From Advenella sp. FME57 (GTDB lineage Bacteria; Pseudomonadota; Gammaproteobacteria; Burkholderiales; Burkholderiaceae_B), in contig NZ_JABUXU010000004.1 in NCBI RefSeq assembly GCF_014897675.1, forward strand, positions 124,001-188,000: a stretch of DNA of 64,000 nt, written 5' to 3'. Below are positions 1-8,976 of the stretch, piece after piece (position 1 is the stretch's first letter; the number at the start of each line of letters is the position of its first letter). Both the position numbers and the translations under genes were made by a program. The notes under the pieces were generated by a model that saw only the letters and a list, made by a program, of their open reading frames with translations, did not search any database and was not told where the DNA came from.

Positions 1-2
1 AT

Positions 3-1685
3 CGTCGTGCTTTCTTCCGTGCCTTCATCCAACATGTACTAGTGTTACCGCAGTTTTTCGACCTGGCTGTTTATTTGCCCCGTGTCATCCGTTTGGCTAC
101 GGCCTGTGAAGACTTTGCTGATCTGCGCCGGATCGTCGAAGCGATGCAAAGACTTTGCCAGCAGGTGCAGGCGCAATGTGATATCCAGATTAAAGCGTGG
201 CCAGAAAGGGAGGATAAGCCGAATGCCACGGAGATGCTGGGTCGCTGGAAAACACAGCTCTTTACCAGCATCCGGGAAAGCATCACCGCCGCTTTCCCTC
301 CCAACTTGTCCAAAACAGGCAAGCAAGCATGGCAAACCTATATGGCTGACTGTCATCTGGACTTCGACTCTGATGTCCTCTTGTTTGGGCCGCTATACGC
401 CAAAAGCTTTCAAAAACAGCAGGCCCGCCTATTCTCGTTTGACCTTGCCCATATGCCGTTCCGCTTCATCGGCCTACCAAAGGAAATGGTGGCGCAGCGC
501 GGTATTTCAGCCAAAAAAACCGTTGTAGGTTTCGACAATGCTGCAGAGTTGTTGCCGGACTCCGTACTCGTGGGCGCGCAGACACTCGCCCAATGGATTG
601 GCTTTGAATATTTGCCGCAAGGACTGCCGTTCGCTACTCGGCCTTTCAACCTACCCGAGCTGTTCATCCTGAATCGTCATGCATATTCAGAAGCGGTACA
701 GGGCAGCATGCAGGCTGTAGTCTTGTCTGTGAGAGGCTTTGAACTGGGTGAGAAAGCACCTCACTTCGATAAAAACAACGTATTGCAAATACCAGACGGT
801 GCCGGTCCCCGCAAATACGGCATTGCTGTGTCCAGTTGGCAAACAAACCTGGAAAGCTGGACGGCCAGTGTGATGCGCATGCCTGATCCCGATGTCGAAC
901 GTTATGTTCGCCTGTGCCGTTTACTGGATGGCGTAATCGCCCAGCCCAGGGATAGCCGTTACCTGATCTTGCCGGAGCTGGCTCTGCCCGCGCACTGGTT
1001 CATCCGTATCGCTCGCAAGCTGCAAGGTCGAGGCATTTCGCTGATTACCGGCATTGAATATTTGCACGCCAGCAAGTCGAGGGTCCGCAATCAGGTCTGG
1101 GCGGCGTTATCTCACGATGGTCTGGGTTTTCCATCGCGAATGATCTATCGTCAGGACAAACAGCGGCCCGCGCTGCATGAAGAGCAGGAATTGCAGCGTT
1201 TGGCCCGGTTGGAAGTCAAGCCGGACAAGGTATGGAAAACACCGCCTATCATTCAGCACGGTGACTTTCGGTTTGCCATGTTGATCTGCAGCGAATTGAC
1301 TAACATCCGCTATCGCGCTGATCTGCGGGGTAAGGTGGATGCGTTGTTTGTGCTGGAATGGAACCCAGATACTGAAACCTTCAATGCACTGCTTGTGTCC
1401 GCCGCTTTGGATATCCATGCTTACATTATTCAATGCAATGACAGACAGTACGGAGACAGTCGCATTCGCGCACCCTACAAGGATAGTTGGAAACGTGATG
1501 TACTACGGGTCAAAGGAGGTGTTACTGACTACTGTGTGATTGGTGATATTGACGTGCGAGCCTTGCGTCAATTCCAAAGTAGCCATCGTTCACCTGGGAA
1601 AATCTTCAAGCCCGTGCCGGATGGATTTAACGACGTGATGGACCACCAGCGCAAATTATTGCCGACCGGCGGCGATGGCGTGTGA
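3..1685 (+). CDS. C-terminal part of a DRT1-like reverse transcriptase-nitrilase fusion (5' truncated)
   Basis: The reading frame is open to the left window edge, so the GTG at 42 is probably internal and the gene starts outside the window. The last ~260 residues look like a carbon-nitrogen hydrolase (nitrilase) fold. Counting from the GTG, a candidate catalytic Glu lies in PELALP (~310), a Lys in RQDKQRP (~372) and a Cys in ICSE (~416). The preceding ~250 residues (LPQFFDLAVYLPRVIRL onward) match no enzyme I know and could be the linker behind a reverse transcriptase. Known family: UG1/DRT type 1 antiphage proteins are single chains with an N-terminal RT and a C-terminal nitrilase domain. 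The RT part is not visible, so the DRT1 call is inference; a stand-alone unusual nitrilase is the alternative. No gene follows for 0.9 kb. Confidence 0.55.
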   Translation, partial: RRAFFRAFIQHVLVLPQFFDLAVYLPRVIRLATACEDFADLRRIVEAMQRLCQQVQAQCDIQIKAWPEREDKPNATEMLGRWKTQLFTSIRESITAAFPPNLSKTGKQAWQTYMADCHLDFDSDVLLFGPLYAKSFQKQQARLFSFDLAHMPFRFIGLPKEMVAQRGISAKKTVVGFDNAAELLPDSVLVGAQTLAQWIGFEYLPQGLPFATRPFNLPELFILNRHAYSEAVQGSMQAVVLSVRGFELGEKAPHFDKNNVLQIPDGAGPRKYGIAVSSWQTNLESWTASVMRMPDPDVERYVRLCRLLDGVIAQPRDSRYLILPELALPAHWFIRIARKLQGRGISLITGIEYLHASKSRVRNQVWAALSHDGLGFPSRMIYRQDKQRPALHEEQELQRLARLEVKPDKVWKTPPIIQHGDFRFAMLICSELTNIRYRADLRGKVDALFVLEWNPDTETFNALLVSAALDIHAYIIQCNDRQYGDSRIRAPYKDSWKRDVLRVKGGVTDYCVIGDIDVRALRQFQSSHRSPGKIFKPVPDGFNDVMDHQRKLLPTGGDGV

Positions 1686-2617
1686 TCGTGAACACTGGTT
1701 TAGATACGCAGCGCTGGTATGGCTAAGCGCGCGTTTGAGCAATGGAAAGTAGCCATCGTCTTCCAAGCTGGCCTCGACTACTACCGGGGGTTGATTCCGT
1801 AAGGTATACCAGCTGATCACAGAGAGTCCCGCCACGGGATTACGGTGGTACTTGACCGCGGTTATCTATGTGGACAGCCGCAGATACAACACGGCCCTAG
1901 GCACAGTTTAAAGGAAAGCACGCTTGCTGCTCGGTGTGCTGGGCAAAGACCCTCGCAGCTCGTGGTAGCTAACAACCACATTGCCGTCGCTGGTGGACGG
2001 TGAACGGAAGATCAGTCAGGCGTTGCACTTTTATGGCTCCCACCGCTCATTGAGCAATAGGGTTTTCGAAGTGATAATGTCTGAAGGTTGATGTGACATG
2101 GCACGACTCCACATGGCCAAAAGGAGCCGTCATGTCACTTTAGGATCATATTTCTCGGCGTTAGTAATCCGAACTACGCGCTGCCAATTTGGTCTGGGTG
2201 TTGCAGATCAGGTTCCTTCTAGGCGTTACGGAGCAAAAGGTAACGGGGTAATCGAACAGCGACGGTAAGTTAGCGGTAGCTGCGCAATATCAATCAGCGT
2301 ATCTCACCGAAACTAATAGAGCTATGATTGCTCAAGATGATCCATGCAATTCTGCTAAGAGATATACTTGAACTTTGGGGCCAAGAATAAGTCTAGCACA
2401 TTGATGGACTCCAATAAATCAATTTCATGCTGAGAAAGCATCGCATCAGCTTTGGGAAGTGAGGTGGCAACTGGCAGCAACAGATGAACGAAATGGTATT
2501 ACGTTTCGCTAGTCGCTTTACCCGACCTTACTTCAACAAAGCCTGATACACCCCTTATCATAACGAAGATTGCCACGCCTATTATCGAATCTGGACCAGA
2601 TCTCTATCGCTGCAATA
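1686..2617. other. Gene-poor stretch behind the nitrilase-domain gene
   Basis: No convincing coding region is seen in about 0.9 kb. All frames are broken repeatedly; the longest stretch from an ATG at 1721 is a 27-codon ORF. A 14-bp string (AAAGTAGCCATCGT) occurs both in the end of the upstream gene (~1576) and here (~1744). The stretch also holds a bulged inverted repeat at 2093-2138. It may be decayed mobile DNA, but I could not recognise a parent family. Confidence 0.4.
2093..2138. repeat. Bulged inverted repeat (hairpin)
   Basis: The left arm begins GTGACATG and the right arm ends CATGTCAC. The pairing continues inward (ACG, then CTCC/GGAG) with a two-base bulge and one mismatch, around a 12-base loop. 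There is no T-run behind it, so it is not a typical terminator. It could be a remnant of an element end or an RNA structure. Confidence 0.4.
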
Positions 2618-3250
2618 TTATCCAACCTGCGTTATGACAGCGCCAATATTCGCTACCTGATCGAGCGCATCCTGCCGCTGCACTTTAACTTTATTTATAT
2701 CCAGCGCCATCCCCTGAGCCGAAAAAAATCGCAGATCATTCAATCCAATCGTTGCCAGAATGGCTTTCAGATAGGGCGTGAGAAAATCTGGCTGGCGGCT
2801 GTGTTCACTGCCGAAGAAGCCTCCGGAAGCAATCGCGATATAAACCGGTTTGCTGTTCAGCGTACCCACTTTTCCTGCAGGCGTGATATTGAAACTGCGA
2901 TTGACGCGTACCACAAGGTCTATCCAGGTCTTGAGCGAAGCGGGCACGGTGAAGTTGTGCATTGGTGTGCCAATGACAACCACATCAGCTTCTTCAAGTT
3001 CGCATATCAGTCTTTCTGATTCTTGCAGCGAACCCTCATACGACAGTTTATCAACGCCGTTGCGGGCGGCATTGGCAAGTGCTTTGGCATAGTCGGCATC
3101 AATGGCAGAAGTAGCATGTAAACGCCAGTCGCGCCTGATGATGCGGCTAACCGAGTGCTGGCTACAAAGCTGATCCACAATGGCCTGGGAAAGCTGCGTG
3201 CTTTCTGATTCTTCGCCCCGTGGGCTGAATGTTAAATGCAATAATTTCAT
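2618..3250 (-). CDS. azoR: FMN-dependent NADH:quinone/azo reductase (AzoR family)
   Basis: A 210-residue flavodoxin-like fold protein of the Flavodoxin_2 family, the usual length for AzoR. The N-terminus LLHLTFSPRGEESES is the FMN phosphate-binding segment, and PMHNF (~97-101) corresponds to the family PMYNF FMN-binding motif. A glycine-rich ASGG loop lies near 142. Family members use NAD(P)H and FMN to reduce azo dyes and quinones by two electrons in the cytoplasm, probably for quinone or thiol stress. The gene is monocistronic; no regulator is adjacent except the more distant MocR gene. The ATG start at 3250 fits the beginning of the first beta strand. Confidence 0.85.
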   Translation of the reverse strand: MKLLHLTFSPRGEESESTQLSQAIVDQLCSQHSVSRIIRRDWRLHATSAIDADYAKALANAARNGVDKLSYEGSLQESERLICELEEADVVVIGTPMHNFTVPASLKTWIDLVVRVNRSFNITPAGKVGTLNSKPVYIAIASGGFFGSEHSRQPDFLTPYLKAILATIGLNDLRFFSAQGMALDINKVKVQRQDALDQVANIGAVITQVG

Positions 3251-3374
3251 TGGTGTTCCGTGTTCGATGCTTGCTTATCCGAATGGAAAAATTAGTAGTG
3301 CTAAATTCAGTATTGCAATTGTGATTATTTGATTATGAGTCTGATCTTTCATACATCATATTGCTCGGGGTGCA

Positions 3375-3887
3375 TTAGTTAGTAATCGGTAACGTCATGC
3401 CAAAATGCAGCCCTGTGCTTAGCAGGCCTTGGCGAAAATAAAAGCGCTGGGCAAGCGAATTGGCCAGGCCGGTATCCAGAACAAGGCGTGCACATCCGGC
3501 ATCTATGCCTATGGTTTGCAGCGCTTGTAGTAGCTTTGCGCCGCAGCGCTGGCCTCTGACTGTGTCCAGTGTAACCAGATCGTCGACATACAGAAACGGT
3601 CCGTAGATGAGATTTTCCTGGAGGCGATAACCTGCGACTGCAATCACGTCTGTGTTGTTCCAGATGGCAAGCATGCGATAGCCGTCATTCTGCTGCATGC
3701 GCTGCACACGTTCAAGCAAATCGTGCGCATTTGCCAGATGCGGACGCAATTGTTGCATGACGGCAAAGGCGGCGCGGATCTGGGTTTCATTGTCCAGGTG
3801 CGCCAATATGATGGTATCTGTTTTCTCCGGTATCTCGTTGCTATCTGATTCATCGGTGGCCCCGGCGACTTGAGCTACTTGTGTCAT
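3375..3887 (-). CDS. GNAT family N-acetyltransferase
   Basis: A 170-residue protein with the acetyl-CoA binding motif A around VRGQRCGAKLLQAL (~113-126), which gives the R-x-x-G-x-A pattern of GNAT enzymes. The family transfers acetyl from acetyl-CoA to an amine; the substrate is unknown here. The first ~25 residues are acidic and low in complexity and may be a disordered tail or a sign that translation starts further in. It is transcribed away from the MocR-type regulator at 3986 across a 98-bp gap, so that regulator is a plausible controller. The size and the single central domain are normal for the superfamily. Confidence 0.8.
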   Translation of the reverse strand: MTQVAQVAGATDESDSNEIPEKTDTIILAHLDNETQIRAAFAVMQQLRPHLANAHDLLERVQRMQQNDGYRMLAIWNNTDVIAVAGYRLQENLIYGPFLYVDDLVTLDTVRGQRCGAKLLQALQTIGIDAGCARLVLDTGLANSLAQRFYFRQGLLSTGLHFGMTLPITN

Positions 3888-3975
3888 TTACGGTTTCCTT
3901 TTCAAATGTGATAGGTCTACAGGAAGCAATGTAAAGCCGTTATGCCATAATCTGAAGAGCCAAGAACTAAGATAC

Positions 3976-3985
3976 GGACTAGTCC
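3976..3985. promoter_or_regulatory. Palindrome abutting the MocR start codon
   Basis: GGACTAGTCC is a perfect 10-bp palindrome ending one base before the ATG at 3986. Its position suits an autoregulatory operator or a translational feature. It is short enough to occur by chance. Confidence 0.25.
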
Positions 3986-5410
3986 ATGAATCAGACACAG
4001 CGCTATGGTTTATCGTCTCTGGATCCTCAGGCCAGCATGCCTTTGTATCAACAGATTTATCTGCGCCTGCGCAATGCCATCACAGACGGCTTGATATCGC
4101 CGGGCCAGCGAATTCCTGCAGCGCGTGCGCTGGCTAAGGAGCTGGGTCTGGCGCGTGGCACGATTGAGTCTGCCTATAGTTTGCTGGCCTCTGAAGGGTA
4201 TGTGCAGGCGCGAGGGCAGGCAGGAACGGTGGTCATGCCCGGGCTCGAACATCTGGGCGGCACGCCGTTGCCAGCAGAACCTGTTTCTGCGCCCCTGACT
4301 GCGCTGCCGCAGCATTCGCCAGTTGCGCCGTTCCAGATGGGATTGCCCGCATTAGACGCCTTTCCACGCAAAATCTGGGCTCGTCTGGCCGCCCGCTGTG
4401 CACGCAGCACTCAGGTCCAGGATATGGTTTATCCACCCTTTGGCGGCGCAACGATATTGCGTGAGGCCGTGGCCGGTTATCTGCGGGTGTCGCGCGGCAT
4501 CGATTGTGTACCGCAACAGGTGTTTATTACATCGGGCTATCGGAGCACCATTGATTTGGTGGCACGCACATTGCTGATGGGGGACGACAAGGCGTGGGTG
4601 GAAGATCCTGGCTATGAACCGACCAAAGATGTGCTCAGAAGCGTGGGAATGTCGCTGGTCCCAGTGTCGGTTGATAACGAAGGTATTTGCGTTGAGCAGG
4701 GTAAACAGCTTGCAGGGGATGCCCGTCTGGCGGTCGTCACACCTGCGCATCAGAGCCCCTTGAGTGTGTCTTTATCGCTAGCGCGACGCCTGGCGTTGCT
4801 GGACTGGGCTGCGCAAAGTGATGCGTGGATTATCGAAGATGATTACGACGGAGAATACCGTTATCTGGGTCGCCCATTGCCCGCGCTCAAAAGCCTGGAC
4901 GGCGAGGGCAGGGTAATTTATTCAGGCACATTCAGCAAGGTCATGTTTCCAGGGCTTCGACTGGCTTACTGTGTTGTTCCGCAAGGGCTGGTGACGCGGT
5001 TCGACGATGCGGTTCAGGTACATGGTAGTGGCGCGCCGGCATTAGTGCAGGCAATTGTGACTGCCTTCATGAAGGAAGGCCATTTCAGCCGCCATATCCA
5101 GCGGATGCGGCGCTTGTACGCAGAGCGACGGGAAGTGGTTGCTGCTGGTTTGATGGATGTACTGGGAGATCGCTTGCGTGTGGAGCTGCAGCCGGGTGGC
5201 ATGCACCTGATCTTGCGTCCCCGGAATGGTGTGGGCATGGATGATGTGGCGATTGCGCACAGAATGTGCGCCCAAGGCATGTTTGCACATGGCCTTTCCG
5301 GATGGTATCTGAAGCCGCCGGTCACGCATGGCCTGCTGATGAGCTTTACTAATGTCGCTTCGCGCGACGCGGCGCGCCAGTTGGGTGAACGCATCCTGCC
5401 GTTGTTGTAG
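3986..5410 (+). CDS. MocR-type (GntR/aminotransferase) PLP-dependent regulator
   Basis: A 474-residue protein with the two-domain MocR layout. A GntR winged helix covers residues ~10-85 (PLYQQIYLRLRNAITDGLIS, RALAKELGLARGTI). A fold-type I aminotransferase-like domain covers ~115-474. The PLP-binding lysine is in SGTFSKVMFPGLRL (~318), and IIEDDYDGEYRY (~285) is the typical cofactor-anchoring Asp/Tyr region. MocR proteins such as PdxR and GabR regulate vitamin B6 or amine metabolism. The target here is unknown; the divergent GNAT gene is the obvious candidate. A CATAAT -10 element lies ~35 bp upstream of the ATG. Confidence 0.88.
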   Translation: MNQTQRYGLSSLDPQASMPLYQQIYLRLRNAITDGLISPGQRIPAARALAKELGLARGTIESAYSLLASEGYVQARGQAGTVVMPGLEHLGGTPLPAEPVSAPLTALPQHSPVAPFQMGLPALDAFPRKIWARLAARCARSTQVQDMVYPPFGGATILREAVAGYLRVSRGIDCVPQQVFITSGYRSTIDLVARTLLMGDDKAWVEDPGYEPTKDVLRSVGMSLVPVSVDNEGICVEQGKQLAGDARLAVVTPAHQSPLSVSLSLARRLALLDWAAQSDAWIIEDDYDGEYRYLGRPLPALKSLDGEGRVIYSGTFSKVMFPGLRLAYCVVPQGLVTRFDDAVQVHGSGAPALVQAIVTAFMKEGHFSRHIQRMRRLYAERREVVAAGLMDVLGDRLRVELQPGGMHLILRPRNGVGMDDVAIAHRMCAQGMFAHGLSGWYLKPPVTHGLLMSFTNVASRDAARQLGERILPLL

Positions 5411-5516
5411 ATGGGCATACGAGCCATTGAGAATCGACGCTAACCATACAGATAGCCACAGCATTACTGCCCAAACAATTTGGGGCCACTGACATTGCTA
5501 CCTGCTATGGTTTCAG

Positions 5517-5532
5517 GGCAAACCGGTTTGCC
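5517..5532. promoter_or_regulatory. 16-bp perfect palindrome
   Basis: GGCAAACCGGTTTGCC reads identically on both strands. It could be an operator for a dimeric regulator, and it lies ~110 bp behind the MocR gene and ~390 bp before the next gene. No partner gene can be named. Confidence 0.35.
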
Positions 5533-5584
5533 GGGCCGAAATAGCTCTCCTGGCGCGCATCTTCATTTTTCTGCAAGCAAGGAC

Positions 5585-5660
5585 ATGCGTGCCGTGCTGA
5601 CTTCCTGGCAGAACACTTGGCAGAAATCAGGGGGCAGTGCGGGAAAATATGAAATATAAG
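5585..5660. repeat. Segment related to the presumed retron msd (second copy at 54745-54815)
   Basis: From 5591 the sequence aligns without gaps to 54751, with 28 of 34 bases identical (GCCG, GCTGA, TCCTGG and TTGG/ATGGCAGA blocks shared). Both copies can fold into imperfect hairpins and both are followed ~25-35 bp later by an ATATAAG string. It lies in a non-coding region here. It may be a dispersed intergenic repeat of this genome or a stray retron-type RNA. Confidence 0.5.
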
Positions 5661-5919
5661 CGCCCGGTAGGGCATATGCACATGCGACATGGCTTGGCCC
5701 CAATCATGGCCTATCGCTAATCATCACTCTTGGCTCTTTCGTCTGGCCGCTTGCTGCTTTACTATGCAGTCATAGATTTCAACTGGCATGAGCAGCATAC
5801 AACGGCACGAGCAGCAAGCCGTGCACGCTGAATGTGCCATGTATAGATTAAACGGCTGGGTGGTACCTATTTGCCGAGCCGATATATTTCAACTGTCATA
5901 AATAATTTCGGAGTTCATT

Positions 5920-6402
5920 ATGCAAGCTCGCTACGATTTTCCCACAACGGCTCCTGCCGTCTACAAAGCCATGTGCGCGCTGGAAGGCGCCGTCATGCAG
6001 AATCCTGATTTGGAAAAATCACTTATTCATTTGATCAAGATTCGTGCTTCCCAGATCAATGGCTGTACATTCTGCGTGAATATGCATTTACAGGAGGCTC
6101 GCGCCGATGGTTTGAATGCACAACAACTGGACTTGCTTTGCGTCTGGCGTGAAGCGCAGGTGTTCAGCGCCAGGGAACGTGCGGTGATTGGCTGGGCCGA
6201 AGCGATTACGCTTGTCTCGCAAACCGGCGCCCCTGATGAGGATTACAACGCCATGCGGCAATTTTTTAGCGAGGCGCAGATTGCCGGCTATACCCTCGCG
6301 GCCGTCGCCATCAATGGCTGGAATCGCCTCGTTCTGACCGCCAGAACCGTACATCCGGTGGATGCTTCTGCAACAGTACCTGCGGCTGTAGCAGTGGCCT
6401 GA
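5920..6402 (+). CDS. AhpD-like carboxymuconolactone decarboxylase family protein
   Basis: A 160-residue protein of the CMD/AhpD superfamily. The CxxC-x3-H motif in CTFCVNMHL (~50-57), preceded by the helix LIKIRASQINGC, is the redox-active site of alkylhydroperoxidase-like members. True decarboxylases lack this cysteine pair, so a peroxide- or thiol-related role is likelier than gamma-carboxymuconolactone decarboxylation. The start has a clear GGAG ribosome site 10 bp upstream. A strong terminator follows at 6471, so it is transcribed alone. Confidence 0.82.
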   Translation: MQARYDFPTTAPAVYKAMCALEGAVMQNPDLEKSLIHLIKIRASQINGCTFCVNMHLQEARADGLNAQQLDLLCVWREAQVFSARERAVIGWAEAITLVSQTGAPDEDYNAMRQFFSEAQIAGYTLAAVAINGWNRLVLTARTVHPVDASATVPAAVAVA

Positions 6403-6470
6403 TTCCGAACCAGCTACATTGATATTAATGAGTAGCAGGATGATACAGCAGGACGGGGTAGTAGGATGTT

Positions 6471-6512
6471 AATGGCGTCGACCAGCGTTTGCCGGCCACG
6501 CCATTATTTTTT
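6471..6512 (+). terminator. Rho-independent terminator behind the AhpD-like gene
   Basis: AATGGCGT (6471-6478) pairs perfectly with ACGCCATT (6498-6505), with further GC pairing possible in the loop, and ATTTTTT follows directly. Confidence 0.75.
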
Positions 6513-6685
6513 CCAATCGGCGTCCGGGGAATGATTGGCATGCTGCGCTCGGGTGGAAAGTGGTGCCGGCCAGGTGCAGGATGCCCGCTTCAAAGTACAG
6601 TTTTTCAGGTGATCAGCGCGCGAGCAAGCGCTATTACCGGATAGCCCGGCTGCTGTCTTGCGCTGTCTCGCATTGCTTGTCATCG

Positions 6686-7804
6686 CTATAGCTTGTTGCG
6701 AAATAGCCAGGCGGCAAGCGGCATGGTCACAAGTGTGATCCCCACAAACGGGATAAAGTCATGCCACAACAGTGTCAGCGGCGCGCCTTCCAGATAAATT
6801 CTGCGCACCAGGTCAATCGCAAAGCGCAAGGGGTTGGCGTAAGTGGCCATCTGCATGAAATGGGGCATGTTGCTTACCGGTGTCGCCAGGCCCGAGAGCA
6901 GTGTTAGCGGCATGATCAGCACAAACGTGTAGAGCATGGCCTGCTGCATATTTGCCGACAGGGCGGAGATCGACAGGCCGATCCCGACAATGGTGATCAT
7001 GAACATCAGCATGGCCAGCAACAGCGCCCAAAAGCTGCCAGTCATCGGAATATCAAACCAGTAAAGTGATATCGTCAGCACAAGCATTGCTTGCGATAGC
7101 CCGATCGCAATAGACGGAATGGCCTTGCCGATCATGATCTGTAGCGGTGTATACGGTGTTACCAGCAATTGGTCGAAGGTGCCCTGTTCGCGCTCGCGTG
7201 CCACTGAAAGTGCCGCCAGCATGATGGTTTGTATCATACTGAGCGAGGCGATCAGTGCTGGCACAATATTCCAGCGCGACTCCAGATTAGGGTTGTACCA
7301 GGCGCGTGACATGACGGTCACGGCCGGCTTGGCAGCCTCGTGGCCATCGCGCTGGTTATAGGCCGATATGATGGCCTGCAGCTGCCCGACAGCAGACCCC
7401 GCCGTCGTTGAGTTACGGCCATCCAGAATGACCTGCAAAGGTGTGGTATGACCTGCCGACAGCAGGCGTTCGAAATCGGGACTGAAATGCACCACCAGCA
7501 GGGCCGAGCCGGTATCGATCACCTCTGAAATCTGACTCGCTGAATCGAGTGTTGCGACCCGATGAAAAACCCCGGTGCCGTCAAAGCGCGCAATGAGTTC
7601 GGTGGATGCGCCGCCGCGACTTTCATCCAGTACAGCGTAGGGAACGTTGGTCAGATCGAAATTGGCGGCGTAGCCAAACAGCAGGCTTTGCAGGATCGGC
7701 GGCACGATCAGAATGACCCGATTGGCCGGATCTTTGAGCACTGCAATAAATTCCTTCTGGCAAAGATTGGCCAGGCGCAGCAGATAGTTGAAAAAGGCCA
7801 GCAT
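6686..7804 (-). CDS. ybhR: ABC-2 type exporter permease (YbhR/YhhJ-like)
   Basis: A 372-residue inner-membrane protein of the ABC-2 family. One transmembrane helix near the N-terminus (VILIVPPILQSLLFGYAANF) is followed by a ~140-residue periplasmic domain and five or six C-terminal helices from ~175 onward. VAREREQGTFDQLLVTP (~200-216) is the conserved cytoplasmic coupling segment of this family, and a C-terminal WLFRNKL tail closes it. It should pair with the permease encoded just upstream (5-bp spacing) to form the membrane part of an exporter driven by the double-ATPase subunit. Last gene of the four-gene leftward operon. Confidence 0.85.
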   Translation of the reverse strand: MLAFFNYLLRLANLCQKEFIAVLKDPANRVILIVPPILQSLLFGYAANFDLTNVPYAVLDESRGGASTELIARFDGTGVFHRVATLDSASQISEVIDTGSALLVVHFSPDFERLLSAGHTTPLQVILDGRNSTTAGSAVGQLQAIISAYNQRDGHEAAKPAVTVMSRAWYNPNLESRWNIVPALIASLSMIQTIMLAALSVAREREQGTFDQLLVTPYTPLQIMIGKAIPSIAIGLSQAMLVLTISLYWFDIPMTGSFWALLLAMLMFMITIVGIGLSISALSANMQQAMLYTFVLIMPLTLLSGLATPVSNMPHFMQMATYANPLRFAIDLVRRIYLEGAPLTLLWHDFIPFVGITLVTMPLAAWLFRNKL

Positions 7805-7809
7805 AGGGT

Positions 7810-8976
7810 TTAATCCAGTTTCTTGCGGGTGACAAAACGCGCCAGCCCCAGCAGAACGACGGCATAGACAGCCAGTACACTGCAGTTTTTGATGATCAGG
7901 GGCCAGTAATTACCGGCAAGGAAAAGCGATTTGACCAGTTCAAGAAAATAGGTTGCCGGAACCAGTTGGCCAATGACATACACAGCGGTGGGTACATTGC
8001 GCAGATCGAAGATAAATCCGGTCAGCATCATGGCCGGCAGAAAGCTTGCCAGCAGTGCAACCTGGCTGGCCAGAAACTGGTTTTTGGTCATGGCAGAGAT
8101 CAGCAGGCCGATGCCCAACGAGACAAACATGTACAGCATGGATGCCAGCACCAGAACCCACATCGACCCGTAAATGGGCACATCGAACAGCACGCGCGCG
8201 GTGACCACGCACATGACCAGTCCCAGCAGCCCGATAAAGAAATAGGGGATGATTTTTGCAATCAGAATTTCGACAGGACGCACCGGCGTGACAAACAGGG
8301 CTTCGATCGTGCCGCGCTCCCACTCGCGTGCCATGACCAGCGCAGTCAGAAAGGTTCCTACCAGCGTCATGATAAGTGCAATAAGCCCTGGCACCAGATA
8401 CCAGGTGCTGTTATTGGCGGCGTTAAACCACATGCGATCGACGATGACCACAGAGCCCATCGCAGCAGGGCTGTGGCTGCGCGAGGCCTGCTTTTGCCCC
8501 CATATGGCTACCGCACCCTCCAGATAGCTTCTGATAGCGCTGGCGCGCGTTGGATCAGACCCGAGCAGCAGCGTTTGTACCTGGGCATCCCCTACAGACA
8601 GACGTCTTGCGAAATCAGACGGAATTCTAAGAATGGCATCTGATTCATGCGCCTTCATCATCTCGGTGGCTTCATGCATGGATGTCACCTTGACCGGTAC
8701 AAAATAGTCGGACAACTCCAGGCTGGAAACCAGGCTTTGCGCCACGGGCGAGGAATCTTCCAGCACGACGGCAACACGCGCATCGCGTACGTCAAAGGTA
8801 AGCGCATAGCCGAAAATGAGAATCAGCGCTATTGGCAGGCCGATACCAATCATCAGATTACTGGCGTCACGCCACAGTTGGCGAAATTCCTTGCGCGTTA
8901 ACGATACCAATCGCAGCCAGAAGCCGCCGCTACGATCTGGACGCGCTGTCGATGCAGATTGCGACTCTGTGCTCAT
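7810..8976 (-). CDS. ybhS: ABC-2 type exporter permease (YbhS-like)
   Basis: A 388-residue paralogue of the next gene with the same layout: an N-terminal helix (LMIGIGLPIALILIFGYALT), a large periplasmic loop and C-terminal helices. VMAREWERGTIEALFVTP (~215-232) is the ABC-2 coupling motif. It begins 4 bp inside the ATPase gene (ATGA-type overlap), which points to translational coupling. Known YbhSR proteins form a heterodimeric channel for drug or cation efflux in Escherichia coli; the substrate here is not evident. Confidence 0.86.
   Translation of the reverse strand: MSTESQSASTARPDRSGGFWLRLVSLTRKEFRQLWRDASNLMIGIGLPIALILIFGYALTFDVRDARVAVVLEDSSPVAQSLVSSLELSDYFVPVKVTSMHEATEMMKAHESDAILRIPSDFARRLSVGDAQVQTLLLGSDPTRASAIRSYLEGAVAIWGQKQASRSHSPAAMGSVVIVDRMWFNAANNSTWYLVPGLIALIMTLVGTFLTALVMAREWERGTIEALFVTPVRPVEILIAKIIPYFFIGLLGLVMCVVTARVLFDVPIYGSMWVLVLASMLYMFVSLGIGLLISAMTKNQFLASQVALLASFLPAMMLTGFIFDLRNVPTAVYVIGQLVPATYFLELVKSLFLAGNYWPLIIKNCSVLAVYAVVLLGLARFVTRKKLD

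Larger units (their letters stand above)
5411..5919. other. Intergenic region with a palindrome and a msd-like repeat
   Basis: About 0.5 kb without a gene between the MocR and AhpD-like genes. It contains a 16-bp perfect palindrome (5517-5532) and a structured segment around 5585-5660 that is related to the presumed retron RNA near 54750. A ribosome-binding GGAG lies just before the ATG at 5920. Confidence 0.5.

Noticed and set aside
2570-3019. 149-residue plus-strand frame over the azoreductase gene
   Set aside because: Opposite strand of a well-supported flavodoxin-fold gene.
7966-8643. 225-residue frame opposite the YbhS-like permease
   Set aside because: Gln/His-rich antisense translation of a membrane protein gene.
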